Assembly (NCBI GenBank): GCA_902586485.1
Contig: CACIHO010000001.1
Coordinates: 155,774 to 219,773 of the forward strand
Direction of reading: 5' to 3'
DNA length: 64,000 nt
DNA from: an uncultured Pelagibacteraceae bacterium
GTDB taxonomy: Bacteria > Pseudomonadota > Alphaproteobacteria > Pelagibacterales > Pelagibacteraceae
The notes below the pieces were generated by a model. That model had not been told where the DNA came from. It saw nothing but the letters and a program-made list of their open reading frames with translations, and ran no database searches. Below, one piece after another: positions 1 to 8,672 of this stretch. How positions within the stretch are numbered: position 1 is the first letter of the stretch; each line of letters begins with the position of its first letter. Position numbers and translations under genes: made by a program.

Positions 1-1
1 G

Positions 2-229
2 TCAAAAAATATTTTGAGAGCTTTAAAGGGTCGAAAAGCTTGTTTAATTTCAAATCACGGGCAGATTGCATTTGAAGAAAGTTTATCAAAAGCATTTGAA
101 CTTGCTGAAGAGGTTGAAAATATATCGCTTCAGTATATAACCAGCCTTAAATTGGGTAAGCCTAAGATTCTTTCAATTAATGAAATGAAAAAAGTTTTAT
201 CCAAAACAAAGAATTATAAAAGAGGATAG
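2..229 (+). CDS. class II aldolase family protein, C-terminal part (5' end outside window)
   Basis: The frame is open from the first bases of the window, so the gene begins upstream; the TTG start in the ORF track is not real. The visible C-terminus contains ISNHGQIA, matching the zinc-binding NHG segment of L-fuculose-1-phosphate and related class II (AraD/FucA) aldolases, followed by the usual helical tail. These enzymes cleave or epimerise phosphorylated sugars and related acids in the cytoplasm. The stop lies 3 nt before the speD-speE fusion, so the two are probably co-transcribed. The substrate cannot be told from this fragment. Confidence 0.75.
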   Translation, partial: SKNILRALKGRKACLISNHGQIAFEESLSKAFELAEEVENISLQYITSLKLGKPKILSINEMKKVLSKTKNYKRG

Positions 230-232
230 CTT

Positions 233-1273
233 ATGACTAAAGTCGGAGAACATATAATTCTAGAAATTATTGGTACAACAAAAGAATACGATCCTATAGT
301 ATTTGAAAAAGTAATTAATGATATCGCAAAAGCTGCAAAAGTAACAATTCTTAATATATCTAAATATAAATTTGAACCTCAGGGTTTTACAATTCTTGCT
401 TTATTAGCTGAAAGTCACATAAGCTTTCATACATTTCCAGAAAAAGGAATTATTAGTTTTGATTTTTTTACTTGCGGGAAAGTAAGTCCGTCGGTTGCAA
501 TTGATATAATTAAAAAGGAATTTGAACATACAAGAATTGTTAAAAAAGAATTTAATAGAGACACAAAATCACTTTATCATGACATATATAGCTCTCCAGG
601 CTTGCAAAAATCTTATGTTGTAAATGATGTTTTAGAGGATTTTAAATCTAAAGTTGGTCAACATATTGAAATTTTGGATCTTGAGCAGTTTGGAAAATCC
701 TTATTTATAGATGGTGAAATTCAAGTTGCTGCAACTGATGAGCACTTGTATAGCTCTACATTTGTTGGTTCAGGTTTAAATCTAAACAAAGATAGTGAAA
801 GAGCAGCTATCATTGGAGGTGGAGATGGTGGAGTTGCAAGAGAATGTATTTCTAAAAATTTTAACTTCATAGATTGGTATGAACTAGATCCTGAAGTAGT
901 AGACGTTTGTAATAAACACCTCGGTGATATAGGAAAAAAAGCAACAGAAAAAAATTCTGTCAAATGTGTGTGGGGAGATGCATTTGAAAGTATTAAATCA
1001 GTAGCTGATGATACTTACGATCATATTTTTGTTGATCTTAATGATGATCAGTTTTGTATCGATCTAGCAGCAAGAAATATGGATTCATTGGTTAGAATAT
1101 TAAAACCAAAAGGAGTTATTACAGCTCAAGTAGGAAGTCAGGATAAAAAACCACAACAGGTTGAAAATTGGTTAAATGTTTTTAATCAAAATTTTGGAAA
1201 TGCAAAATTATCAAGAGTTTACATACCTAGTTTTGATTGCTCTTGGAATTTTTCTTCTTCAATAAATCATTAA
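233..1273 (+). CDS. bifunctional S-adenosylmethionine decarboxylase / spermidine synthase fusion
   Basis: Residues 1 to about 115 form a prokaryotic SpeD. The ESH motif places the self-cleavage site before Ser61, which becomes the pyruvoyl group. His66 and Cys81 sit at the +5 and +20 spacing of the bacterial catalytic triad. Residues from about 125 to 346 are an aminopropyltransferase (SpeE) with the nucleotide-binding GGGDGG at 195-200, YELD at 217-220 and a VDLND acidic motif near 267-271. The protein would decarboxylate AdoMet and transfer the aminopropyl group to putrescine, giving spermidine in the cytoplasm. The ATG start is 3 nt after the aldolase stop. Fusions of these domains are known, but most bacteria encode them separately. 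The amine substrate is inferred from the family. Confidence 0.93.
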   Translation: MTKVGEHIILEIIGTTKEYDPIVFEKVINDIAKAAKVTILNISKYKFEPQGFTILALLAESHISFHTFPEKGIISFDFFTCGKVSPSVAIDIIKKEFEHTRIVKKEFNRDTKSLYHDIYSSPGLQKSYVVNDVLEDFKSKVGQHIEILDLEQFGKSLFIDGEIQVAATDEHLYSSTFVGSGLNLNKDSERAAIIGGGDGGVARECISKNFNFIDWYELDPEVVDVCNKHLGDIGKKATEKNSVKCVWGDAFESIKSVADDTYDHIFVDLNDDQFCIDLAARNMDSLVRILKPKGVITAQVGSQDKKPQQVENWLNVFNQNFGNAKLSRVYIPSFDCSWNFSSSINH

Positions 1274-1332
1274 TTTTTCTTTTTTCTTATTTAAATCTGT
1301 GAAATAATTATTTCTAATTAAAGGAGAAAATA

Positions 1333-2184
1333 ATGAATATATTTAAAAAAACTATTTTAACAGTCCTTGCTTCTTTATTTATCATTGGAAATGTTTCTGC
1401 TGAAAAAATAAAAATTGGAACTGAAGGAGCATACCCTCCATGGAATTCAAAAGATGCTTCAGGTAATCTTATCGGTTTTGAGGTTGAGCTTGCTCAAGAA
1501 CTTTGTGCAATTATGAAATATGAGTGCACTATCGTTGAACAAGACTGGGATGGAATGATTCCTGCTCTAGTAATGAGAAAGTTTGATGCAATAATGGCTG
1601 GAATGTCAATTACTGCTGAAAGACAAAAAACAATCACGTTTTCACAAGGTTATGCTGATGAAGTAGCTTCTCTTGCCGTAATGAAAGGTTCAAGCTTAGA
1701 GGGCATAGATACACCAGAAGGTATTAATTTATCATTGGGTGGATCTGATGTTAAAAAAGCTCTTAAGACATTGACAGGAGCGCTTGCTGGTAAAACTGTT
1801 TGTACTCAAACAGGTACAATTCACCAAAACTTTTTAGAGTCTGGTGATGTAGGTAGTGTAAATGTTAGAACTTATAAAACTCAAGATGAAGTTAACTTAG
1901 ATTTAACATCTGGAAGATGTGATGTTGCTTTAGCTGCAGCAGTAGCATTTACAGATTATGCAGATAAATCAGGTAAACAAGTTGTATTAGTTGGACCAAC
2001 TTTTTCAGGTGGTGCATTTGGTAATGGTGTAGGTGTTGGTATTAGACAAGCTAGCGATAGTGCGATTGGAAAAAGAGATGCCAAAATCTTAAAAGACTTT
2101 AACAAAGCAATTAATAAAGCTAGAAAACAAGGAATTATTAGTAAACTTGCTATTAAGCACTTTGGTTTCGACGCTTCTATGTAA
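1333..2184 (+). CDS. periplasmic substrate-binding protein of a polar amino-acid ABC transporter
   Basis: This 283-aa protein has a clear signal peptide (KK, then a hydrophobic stretch, cleavage after SA near residue 23). The mature start KIKIGTEGAYPPWN is typical of the family 3 binding proteins for lysine/arginine/ornithine, histidine or opines. The SITAERQK segment carries the conserved Arg that binds the amino-acid carboxylate. A good AAAGGAG ribosome site lies just before the ATG. It delivers substrate in the periplasm to the two permeases that follow. A hairpin separates it from them, which usually lets the binding protein be made in excess. Exact substrate unknown; a basic amino acid or opine is likely. 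Confidence 0.92.
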   Translation: MNIFKKTILTVLASLFIIGNVSAEKIKIGTEGAYPPWNSKDASGNLIGFEVELAQELCAIMKYECTIVEQDWDGMIPALVMRKFDAIMAGMSITAERQKTITFSQGYADEVASLAVMKGSSLEGIDTPEGINLSLGGSDVKKALKTLTGALAGKTVCTQTGTIHQNFLESGDVGSVNVRTYKTQDEVNLDLTSGRCDVALAAAVAFTDYADKSGKQVVLVGPTFSGGAFGNGVGVGIRQASDSAIGKRDAKILKDFNKAINKARKQGIISKLAIKHFGFDASM

Positions 2185-2197
2185 TTCATTTCAGATC

Positions 2198-2222
2198 TGG
2201 CGACTATAATATATAGTCGCCA
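2198..2222 (+). promoter_or_regulatory. intercistronic hairpin between binding protein and permease genes
   Basis: A perfect 11-bp inverted repeat with a 3-nt loop (TGGCGACTATA, ata, TATAGTCGCCA) lies in the 44-nt gap and ends 6 nt before the permease ATG. No T-run follows, so it is not a simple terminator. It probably protects the upstream message and reduces expression or translation of the permeases, whose start has no visible Shine-Dalgarno site. Confidence 0.75.
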
Positions 2223-2228
2223 ATCTAT

Positions 2229-2921
2229 ATGGAACTTCTCGCATTTGGTAAAACAGGTTGGGGTGATGAGCTATTTTACGCAACCCTGATGACAATTGCT
2301 GTGTCGATTACAGCAATGTTGGTTGGTTTCTTTTTTGCATTAATTTTTACTCCTTTAAAACTTTCAAAATATAAAACTTTAAATTTAGTTGGTAATTTTT
2401 ACACCACAGTTATTCGTGGAGTACCTGAACTACTAGTAATATACCTTTTCTTTTTTGGAGGAAGTGGAGCCATTATGTACGTAGCTTCTATTTTTGGTTA
2501 TTATGAATACATAGAAATAAACGCTTTTATAACTGGTTCAATGGCTATTGGTATTATTTCTGGAGCTTATTCAACAGAAGTATTTCGAGGCGCGATTCAA
2601 TCTATAGATAAAGGCCAATTTGAAGCTGCAAAGGTTCTTGGAATAAATAAGTTTGGGCAGTTTTATAAAATAATTTTACCTCAAATGCTTAGGTTAGCTA
2701 TTCCAAATTTAAGTAATGTTTGGCAAATAACATTAAAAGACACCTCTCTTATTTCAGTAACAGGATTAGTAGAAATAATGAGACAATCTTATATTGCAGC
2801 TGGCTCAACACGAGATCCACTTTTCTTTTATTCTTTTGCAGCAGTTTTATATCTGCTGCTTACTTATGTGAGTATGAAATTAATAAACAAACTAGAAGTT
2901 AGGTATAGTAAGGGGTATTAA
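2229..2921 (+). CDS. polar amino-acid ABC transporter permease (HisQ-type)
   Basis: This 230-aa inner-membrane protein has about five hydrophobic segments. It carries the family EAA loop, seen as EAAKVLGINKFGQFYKIILPQ near residues 136-156, which contacts the ATPase subunit. The N-terminal VIRGVPELLVIYLFFF is the conserved HisQ/HisM entry segment. With the following permease it would form the heterodimeric channel for the periplasmic binding protein upstream. Its stop overlaps the next start by one base (TTAATGG). No ATP-binding subunit gene lies nearby, so that part must be encoded elsewhere. Confidence 0.92.
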   Translation: MELLAFGKTGWGDELFYATLMTIAVSITAMLVGFFFALIFTPLKLSKYKTLNLVGNFYTTVIRGVPELLVIYLFFFGGSGAIMYVASIFGYYEYIEINAFITGSMAIGIISGAYSTEVFRGAIQSIDKGQFEAAKVLGINKFGQFYKIILPQMLRLAIPNLSNVWQITLKDTSLISVTGLVEIMRQSYIAAGSTRDPLFFYSFAAVLYLLLTYVSMKLINKLEVRYSKGY

Positions 2922-3598
2922 TGGATTTAGATTTAATGATCACTAGTTTTCCTAAGCTTTTAGGAGCAACTGTAGTTACTTTAAAATTATTATCTGCATC
3001 ATTATTTTTTGGGTTATTCATAGGTCTTTTTTTTGCAATTTTAAGATTAAATAAAAATATATTTATTAATAAATTTGCTTATGGCTATTCATATATATTT
3101 AGAGGAACACCATTATTGGTTCAGATTTTCATAATTTACTTTGGATTAGGACAGATTGAGTATTTAAGAACAACTTTCCTTTGGGTTGTTTTAAAAGAAC
3201 CTTATTGGTGTGCAATAATAGCATTTACTCTAAATACAGGTGCATATACCTCTGAAATTTTAAGATCAGCATTTCAAACAATAAAACCAGGTATAATTGA
3301 GGCTGGAAAAAGTTTAGGTATATCAAATAAGATTATCTTTTATAAAATTCAAATTCCAATTGCTATTCGACAATCACTTCCAGCATACGGAAATGAAATC
3401 ATATTGATGATGAAAGGCACTTCATTAGCAAGCACAGTAACCTTGATGGATTTAACTGGTGTTGCAAAATATATAATTTCAACTACTTTTAAACCAATTG
3501 AAGTATTTATTGTAGCTGGTGGAATTTATTTGTTCATGACTTTTATCATCCATAATGTAATTAAATATTTAGAGAAAAAGTATAGTTTTCAACAATAA
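2921..3598 (+). CDS. polar amino-acid ABC transporter permease (HisM-type)
   Basis: This 225-aa protein is the second inner-membrane subunit of the same transporter. It contains IFRGTPLLVQIFIIYFGL, NTGAYTSEILRSAF and the EAGKSLGIS EAA-loop motif, all standard for HisM/ArtM-type permeases. It overlaps the HisQ-type gene by one base, so translation is probably coupled. The PhyH-type gene begins 2 nt after its stop, suggesting that the transported compound or its product may be oxidised by that enzyme; this link is inference from spacing only. Confidence 0.92.
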   Translation: MDLDLMITSFPKLLGATVVTLKLLSASLFFGLFIGLFFAILRLNKNIFINKFAYGYSYIFRGTPLLVQIFIIYFGLGQIEYLRTTFLWVVLKEPYWCAIIAFTLNTGAYTSEILRSAFQTIKPGIIEAGKSLGISNKIIFYKIQIPIAIRQSLPAYGNEIILMMKGTSLASTVTLMDLTGVAKYIISTTFKPIEVFIVAGGIYLFMTFIIHNVIKYLEKKYSFQQ

Positions 3599-3600
3599 AA

Positions 3601-4389
3601 ATGTTTTTATCAGACAAACAAATTAATGAATATCAAAACGATGGTGTAATAATAATTAAGAATATATTTAAAGATTGGATTGAGCCACTTAGAAAAGGAT
3701 TCCAAAAAGTTTTAAAGAGTCCAAGTAAGCACGGAAGAGAAAATGTAACTGACGACAATGGAAGATTTTTTGAGGATTATTGTAATTGGGAGAGAATAGA
3801 GGAATTTAAGGATTGTTTATATAATTCACCTGGAGCTCAAATTGTTGCAGAAGCAACTAATTCTAAATCTACTCAAATTTTTCATGAACATATTTTTATA
3901 AAAGATCCAGGTACTAACAAAGAAACACCTTGGCACCAAGATATACCTTATTATTGTGTTGATGGTAACGATACTGGAAGTTTTTGGATCCCACTAGATG
4001 AAGTTGATCGGAAAAATAATCTTAAATTAATTTTAGGATCTCACAAATGGTCAAAATTAATCAGACCTACAAAATGGTCAAATAACCAATCTTGGTATGA
4101 TGATGATAGTTCTTTCATGGATTTACCATCATTAAAAGAATTTGAAGAAAATATTTTAATTCCAGAATTAAGTTTGGGTGATGCTGTTTTATTTAATTTT
4201 AAAATTGTACATGGTTCAACAGGAAACAATTCCTCTAAATCACGAAGAGCATTTTCGATGAGATTTATAGGAGATGATGTAAAATATATTGATAGAGGTG
4301 GTCCAACCTCACCTCCATTTGATGGAATTAATTTAAAAACGGGAGATTTGATGAGAGATGATTGGTTTCCTAAAGTTTTTAGTAGCTAG
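3601..4389 (+). CDS. phytanoyl-CoA dioxygenase (PhyH) family protein
   Basis: This 262-aa protein has the Fe(II)/2-oxoglutarate dioxygenase facial triad: the HxD pair in TPWHQDIPYY and the distal His in KIVHGSTGNN, followed by a downstream Arg (SRRAFSMRF) expected to bind 2-oxoglutarate. Such enzymes hydroxylate small molecules in the cytoplasm using oxygen and 2-oxoglutarate. It starts 2 nt after the ABC permease gene and probably belongs to that operon. The family covers many substrates (ectoine, lipids, aminophosphonates), so the reaction is unassigned. Its 3' end overlaps the convergent DUF6165-like gene by 11 nt. Confidence 0.88.
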   Translation: MFLSDKQINEYQNDGVIIIKNIFKDWIEPLRKGFQKVLKSPSKHGRENVTDDNGRFFEDYCNWERIEEFKDCLYNSPGAQIVAEATNSKSTQIFHEHIFIKDPGTNKETPWHQDIPYYCVDGNDTGSFWIPLDEVDRKNNLKLILGSHKWSKLIRPTKWSNNQSWYDDDSSFMDLPSLKEFEENILIPELSLGDAVLFNFKIVHGSTGNNSSKSRRAFSMRFIGDDVKYIDRGGPTSPPFDGINLKTGDLMRDDWFPKVFSS

Positions 4390-4768
4390 TATATTCTTTA
4401 ATTTCCTTAATGCTTGATCCGGTGTGATTATTCATTTCTAATTTAATTTTTGCTCTTTCATCATTTAAAAAATGAACATCTCTAGATAATTTTATAAATT
4501 TATCACCAAAGTCCTTATTTTTTTCACAATCTCTTTTGTCATCCTCTATAACCCAAAGTTTGGCATTAATTTCTTTTAAATCTTGGAATAGTTTATTTAG
4601 TTTGTCATCAGATTTAATATTTTTTTCTAACTGAACTTTTAGAATCAAATGTTCATTTGATATAAATTTTAGCTTTTCAGGATCTTTTATTTTTTCTTTT
4701 TTAATTTCTAAGATTGAAATTTTGTCTAAAAGCTCCCCTACAGATACTTCTACTATAATTTTATTCAT
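4379..4768 (-). CDS. DUF6165-like small protein
   Basis: This 129-aa charged cytoplasmic protein begins with VEVSVGELLDKISILEIKK, resembling the opening of DUF6165 proteins, which are often found beside lipopolysaccharide glycosyltransferase genes. Consistent with that, it is divergent from a GT9 heptosyltransferase-like gene with only 32 nt between their starts. The rest looks alpha-helical, with heptad-like Leu/Ile spacing. No catalytic motif is visible and the function is unknown. The family name is from memory of the motif. Confidence 0.7.
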   Translation of the reverse strand: MNKIIVEVSVGELLDKISILEIKKEKIKDPEKLKFISNEHLILKVQLEKNIKSDDKLNKLFQDLKEINAKLWVIEDDKRDCEKNKDFGDKFIKLSRDVHFLNDERAKIKLEMNNHTGSSIKEIKEYTSY

Positions 4769-4800
4769 AAAATTTAATACTATGTTAAATTGTTAAAAAT

Positions 4801-5742
4801 ATGTCTAATATTTTAATCGTTAAACATGGATCTTTGGGTGATATAGCTCAAGCTTGTGGTGCAATTCAAGATATTTCTGAGAATCATAAAGAAGATGAAA
4901 TTCATTTGCTCACAACCAAACCATACTTTGATTTATTTAAAAAAAATCCACATATTTCTAATGTAATTTTAGACAAGCGGCTATCAAGATTAAACCTAAT
5001 TTATTTATATTCATTAATGAAAAATATAAAAAAATATAATTTTTCTAAAGTTTATGATCTACAAAACTCAAGTAGAACAGCTTTTTATAAAAAAATTTTA
5101 TTTCCAAAAGCAACAAAAGATACTTGGTCATCTACTGATACAACATTACCTGAAGGAACTTCAAAAGAAGATTTTGATAAAGACTCTGTTCTATCTAGAT
5201 TTGATCATCAATTAAAAAGTTCTGGCATAAATACAAATCATACTTTAAATCCTGATTTTTCATGGAGTACAACAGATATATCTCAAATAAAAAATTACCA
5301 TCAATTAGATAAATATATTCTCCTTTTTCCCTTTTGTTCTCCTCATTTAACTTCAAAGAAATGGCCTTATTATAATGAGTTAATTGCTATGATTAATGAA
5401 AAGTCAGATAATAAATTTAAAGTAGTTGTTGCACCTGGACCGAGTGAAATTAAAGAAGCATCAAATATTAATGCACTTTGCGTTTTAGATAATGGTAAAG
5501 CTTTAGATATTTCTCAGTTAGCAACATTAATTAAAGATAGTTCATTTGTTATTGCAAATGATACTGGACCAGCACATATGACAGCACACTTAGGATCACA
5601 AGGAATTGCTTTATTTGGATCTCATACAACTCCTTTTAAAGTAAGTATCGAAAGAGAAAATTTCAAAGCAATACAAGCTCCTGAATTATCTAAACTCTCA
5701 GCTGAAAAAGTTTTTGAGAGACTTTCTGAAATTATTTCTTAA
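4801..5742 (+). CDS. glycosyltransferase family 9 (heptosyltransferase-like)
   Basis: This 313-aa protein begins with ILIVKHGSLGDIAQACGAI, the GT9 N-terminal signature (KxGSLGD). Near residue 250 it has FVIANDTGPAHMTAHLGS, the conserved nucleotide-sugar-binding segment of ADP-heptose:LPS heptosyltransferases. It would add a heptose or related sugar to lipopolysaccharide core at the inner face of the inner membrane. The donor sugar is not certain, since GT9 enzymes in some lineages use other sugars. No strong terminator is seen in the 43-nt convergent gap that follows. Confidence 0.9.
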   Translation: MSNILIVKHGSLGDIAQACGAIQDISENHKEDEIHLLTTKPYFDLFKKNPHISNVILDKRLSRLNLIYLYSLMKNIKKYNFSKVYDLQNSSRTAFYKKILFPKATKDTWSSTDTTLPEGTSKEDFDKDSVLSRFDHQLKSSGINTNHTLNPDFSWSTTDISQIKNYHQLDKYILLFPFCSPHLTSKKWPYYNELIAMINEKSDNKFKVVVAPGPSEIKEASNINALCVLDNGKALDISQLATLIKDSSFVIANDTGPAHMTAHLGSQGIALFGSHTTPFKVSIERENFKAIQAPELSKLSAEKVFERLSEIIS

Positions 5743-5785
5743 TTTTTTCTAATACTCTTATTTACAAAACCTTTAAAAAGAAAAA

Positions 5786-6673
5786 TTAAGATTTTATATC
5801 TATACGCTTTCTAATAATTTCTTTATCAAGCTTCATTTCACGATATGACATGATTAAAACACCTAAAAATATAACACTAGCACCAATCCAAGTGAAGAGA
5901 TCAGGCGTTTCACTAAAAACATAATATCCAATTAAAGAAGCAAAAACTAAACTTAGAAACGAGTATGGTTGTGTCATACTAACATCTACTAATTTGTATG
6001 CGTGATTTATGCAAAGATGTAGCAATGTACCAAACAAACCTGCAAAAAATAAATAAATCAAAGTTTGAAAACTAGGTGCTTGCCAATAAAACAACGCAAT
6101 AATGAAACTAAAAATTGTCATATACGTGTATCCATAAGATAAAATTGTAATCGAGCTATCATCTTTTGCGATAGTTTTTGTAATTATAATTACTATTGAC
6201 CACATAAAAGACGATGCCAGTGCCATATAAACTCCAAGAGAGATTTCAATTATTCCTGGTCTTAATATTATTAACATTCCAATAAATCCTAAAACTAGCG
6301 CAAAACTTCTATATATGTAAATTTTTTCACCAAGAAACAAAACAGCCAAAATAGTTACTATGAAAGGAACAACAAAAGATATTGCTGTTGCTTTTTCAAT
6401 TGGCATCATTACTAAAGCTGAGAAATATAACAGCATTGAGGGTAAATTTAAAACCGCTCTAAGAAAATGTTTTTTATGATGATTTGTTTTAAAAACTGTA
6501 AATTTAGATTTTAGCATATAGGGAAAAATCATTAGGAAACCAAATAAAAATCTAAAAAACCCTGCAACATAAACATTAACTTCTTCTTGGGCTAATTTTA
6601 AAAATGTAAGCATCAATGTTCCAAATAGTACTGAAGCTATTATTAAAAAAATCGCTAATTTATTATTAGACAT
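5786..6673 (-). CDS. EamA/DMT family transporter
   Basis: About 295 aa with ten hydrophobic segments in two homologous halves (EamA repeats), each ending in a typical LGEKIYIYR or FSETPDLFTWIGA segment. Members export amino acids, nucleobases or other metabolites across the inner membrane. The ORF track begins at a TTG at 6676, but the next codon, an ATG, is the better start (MSNNKLAIF). It lies in tandem with a second EamA gene 49 nt upstream on the same strand, and the two look like paralogues. Substrate unknown. Confidence 0.9.
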   Translation of the reverse strand: MSNNKLAIFLIIASVLFGTLMLTFLKLAQEEVNVYVAGFFRFLFGFLMIFPYMLKSKFTVFKTNHHKKHFLRAVLNLPSMLLYFSALVMMPIEKATAISFVVPFIVTILAVLFLGEKIYIYRSFALVLGFIGMLIILRPGIIEISLGVYMALASSFMWSIVIIITKTIAKDDSSITILSYGYTYMTIFSFIIALFYWQAPSFQTLIYLFFAGLFGTLLHLCINHAYKLVDVSMTQPYSFLSLVFASLIGYYVFSETPDLFTWIGASVIFLGVLIMSYREMKLDKEIIRKRIDIKS

Positions 6674-6722
6674 CAATAGATGACTATATGTAAAACTAAA
6701 CTATAAACAATCATAGTTTAAG

Positions 6723-7586
6723 TTAATTTTTTGATGATTGGTTTAAAACAAAGATTCCAGAACAAGTAATTATTATAGCTCCAATAACTGTGAACATGTC
6801 TGGAATATCATTATAAAATATATATCCAAAAATTATTGCCCAAAAAATTAAAGTGTAATGAAATGGTTGGATTATACTTGCTCTAGCTTTACTTAAAGCA
6901 ATGATTTGAAGGTAAAGACCTAATGAAAAAAATATACCTATACCTAAAAACATTGCGTATAAAGAGTAATCTATTGGTCTCCAAAAATTAAAAGCTAATA
7001 AAGACATAACTAAGAAACCAATTATTGAGGTAAAAAACAAAGATGTTTCGTTTGTGTCATATTTTGAAACTTTTTTAGTGATGACCTGATAAAGTCCTAA
7101 CACAAATGCTGCGAATAGAGGTATTAAAGCTTTAGGATCAAAAATTGATGAGGTTGGTCTTAGAATTATCAAAACACCAAGAAATCCAATAAAAATTGCT
7201 ATCCATGTTTTAACAGATACTTTTTCTTTCAAGATTATTGCAGATAAAGCAACCACTATTACTGGTGCTAAGGAACCGATACTATGAGCATTTGCTAAAG
7301 ATAAATATTTAAATGATAAAACAAAACACCCAGACTCTAACACAGATAATAAGCTTCTAAATATCTGTAATTTAATATCTTTAGATTTATAAAATAAATT
7401 ATTTTTTTTTCTCTTAGCCTCAAAAAAAGCTAAAAATAAAACAAAAAAATACTTAATGAGAAGTAGTTGAAAAACTGAATGATGAATAATAAGAGTTTTT
7501 TGTATAGCATCTAAAATAGAAAAAGATAAATAAGCAAAAATTCCAAAAAGTATTCCAATAGACTCTTTGGATTTTAAAATAAGCAT
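6723..7586 (-). CDS. EamA/DMT family transporter (second, tandem copy)
   Basis: This 287-aa protein again has ten membrane segments in two EamA halves, with LKEKVSVKTWIAIFIGFLG closing the first half and the C-terminus ending in a hydrophobic stretch then NQSSKN. It shares architecture and motif wording (GVLIILRP) with its neighbour, suggesting an old duplication. It starts 3 nt after the glycosyltransferase stop, so it is probably in the same minus-strand operon. Likely a metabolite exporter in the inner membrane; substrate unknown. Confidence 0.9.
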   Translation of the reverse strand: MLILKSKESIGILFGIFAYLSFSILDAIQKTLIIHHSVFQLLLIKYFFVLFLAFFEAKRKKNNLFYKSKDIKLQIFRSLLSVLESGCFVLSFKYLSLANAHSIGSLAPVIVVALSAIILKEKVSVKTWIAIFIGFLGVLIILRPTSSIFDPKALIPLFAAFVLGLYQVITKKVSKYDTNETSLFFTSIIGFLVMSLLAFNFWRPIDYSLYAMFLGIGIFFSLGLYLQIIALSKARASIIQPFHYTLIFWAIIFGYIFYNDIPDMFTVIGAIIITCSGIFVLNQSSKN

Positions 7587-7589
7587 AAA

Positions 7590-8672
7590 TTAGCTTAGTA
7601 TTTTTTTATATTCTTCAATGATTTTTGACCATTGAAATTTATTAACAAATTCTTTGGAATTTTTTCCAAATTCTAAATATTTTTTATTTTCAAGCATTGA
7701 ATTAATTGAGGAATAAATATCATCAAGACTATTTCCATCACATATTAAACCAGTCTTTTCATGGTCAATTGCATCTGCAGCCCCACCGTCTTTACCACCA
7801 ATTGATGGGACACCATACTGTGCAGCCTCAACATACGCTATACCAAACCCTTCAACAGATTTTTTATGGATTATAGACGGCATCACAAAAATATTTGATT
7901 TTGCAACTAAAGCATTTTTTAGATCATTACTTATGTCTTTGAAAAACATAACCTGGGCTTCAAGATCTAGTTCTTTTACAAGTTTTTTTATATTTTCTTC
8001 TTCCTCTCCATAACCAACACAAATATATACAATATCAGAATAAATTTGTTTTAAATTTCTCAAAGCCATTATTATTTTTTCATGATTTTTACGCTTATCA
8101 AATCTTGAAACTGTAATTAGTCTTGGATTTTTAACTTTAAGTATGCTTTCAACTTTATCTAATGTTTTTTTGTTTAATTCCTCAACAGGATCCACACCTG
8201 GATTTATTACAATTACTTTATTTGCATTAACTCCAAGTTCAATCGCTAGATTTTTTGTAAACTGAGAATTTGCTATAACTTTTTCAACATTATTTAAAAC
8301 ATTAATCACTCTTTTATTTTGACTAGAACCTTTAGGATGATTTATTTCTTTACTGTGAATTAAACAGTATTTTTTCTTAATTGTTTTAATAAGCTCTAAA
8401 CTTTTCCAATGATCAGCAATAACACCATCAACTTTATTTTCTTTAATATATTCATTAACTAATTGGGCTTTTCTATATTTTCTTAGTAATTTAATTCCAC
8501 CAACCCTTTCGATTGAAAAGGAAGCTTGTTCATCAAAATTTTTGTGACCTTCTATATGATCTGCAAAAACTTTAATCATAAAGTTTTTAGATAGTTCTCT
8601 TGAAAGGCCCCAAATTAAATTTTGCATTCCACCAAGTTCAGGTGGGAATGATCTAGTTACGATTAGATACAT
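7590..8672 (-). CDS. glycosyltransferase family 4 (GT-B)
   Basis: This 360-aa protein begins with YLIVTRSFPPELGGMQNL, the GT4 acceptor-side loop, and has LITVSRFDKRKNHEKII near the domain junction. The C-terminal half holds the retaining-transferase E-x7-E-like region (EGFGIAYVEAAQYGVPSIG) that binds the nucleotide-sugar. It would build a surface glycan or glycolipid on the cytoplasmic face of the membrane. It overlaps the upstream thioredoxin-fold gene by one base. The sugar and acceptor are unknown. Confidence 0.92.
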   Translation of the reverse strand: MYLIVTRSFPPELGGMQNLIWGLSRELSKNFMIKVFADHIEGHKNFDEQASFSIERVGGIKLLRKYRKAQLVNEYIKENKVDGVIADHWKSLELIKTIKKKYCLIHSKEINHPKGSSQNKRVINVLNNVEKVIANSQFTKNLAIELGVNANKVIVINPGVDPVEELNKKTLDKVESILKVKNPRLITVSRFDKRKNHEKIIMALRNLKQIYSDIVYICVGYGEEEENIKKLVKELDLEAQVMFFKDISNDLKNALVAKSNIFVMPSIIHKKSVEGFGIAYVEAAQYGVPSIGGKDGGAADAIDHEKTGLICDGNSLDDIYSSINSMLENKKYLEFGKNSKEFVNKFQWSKIIEEYKKILS

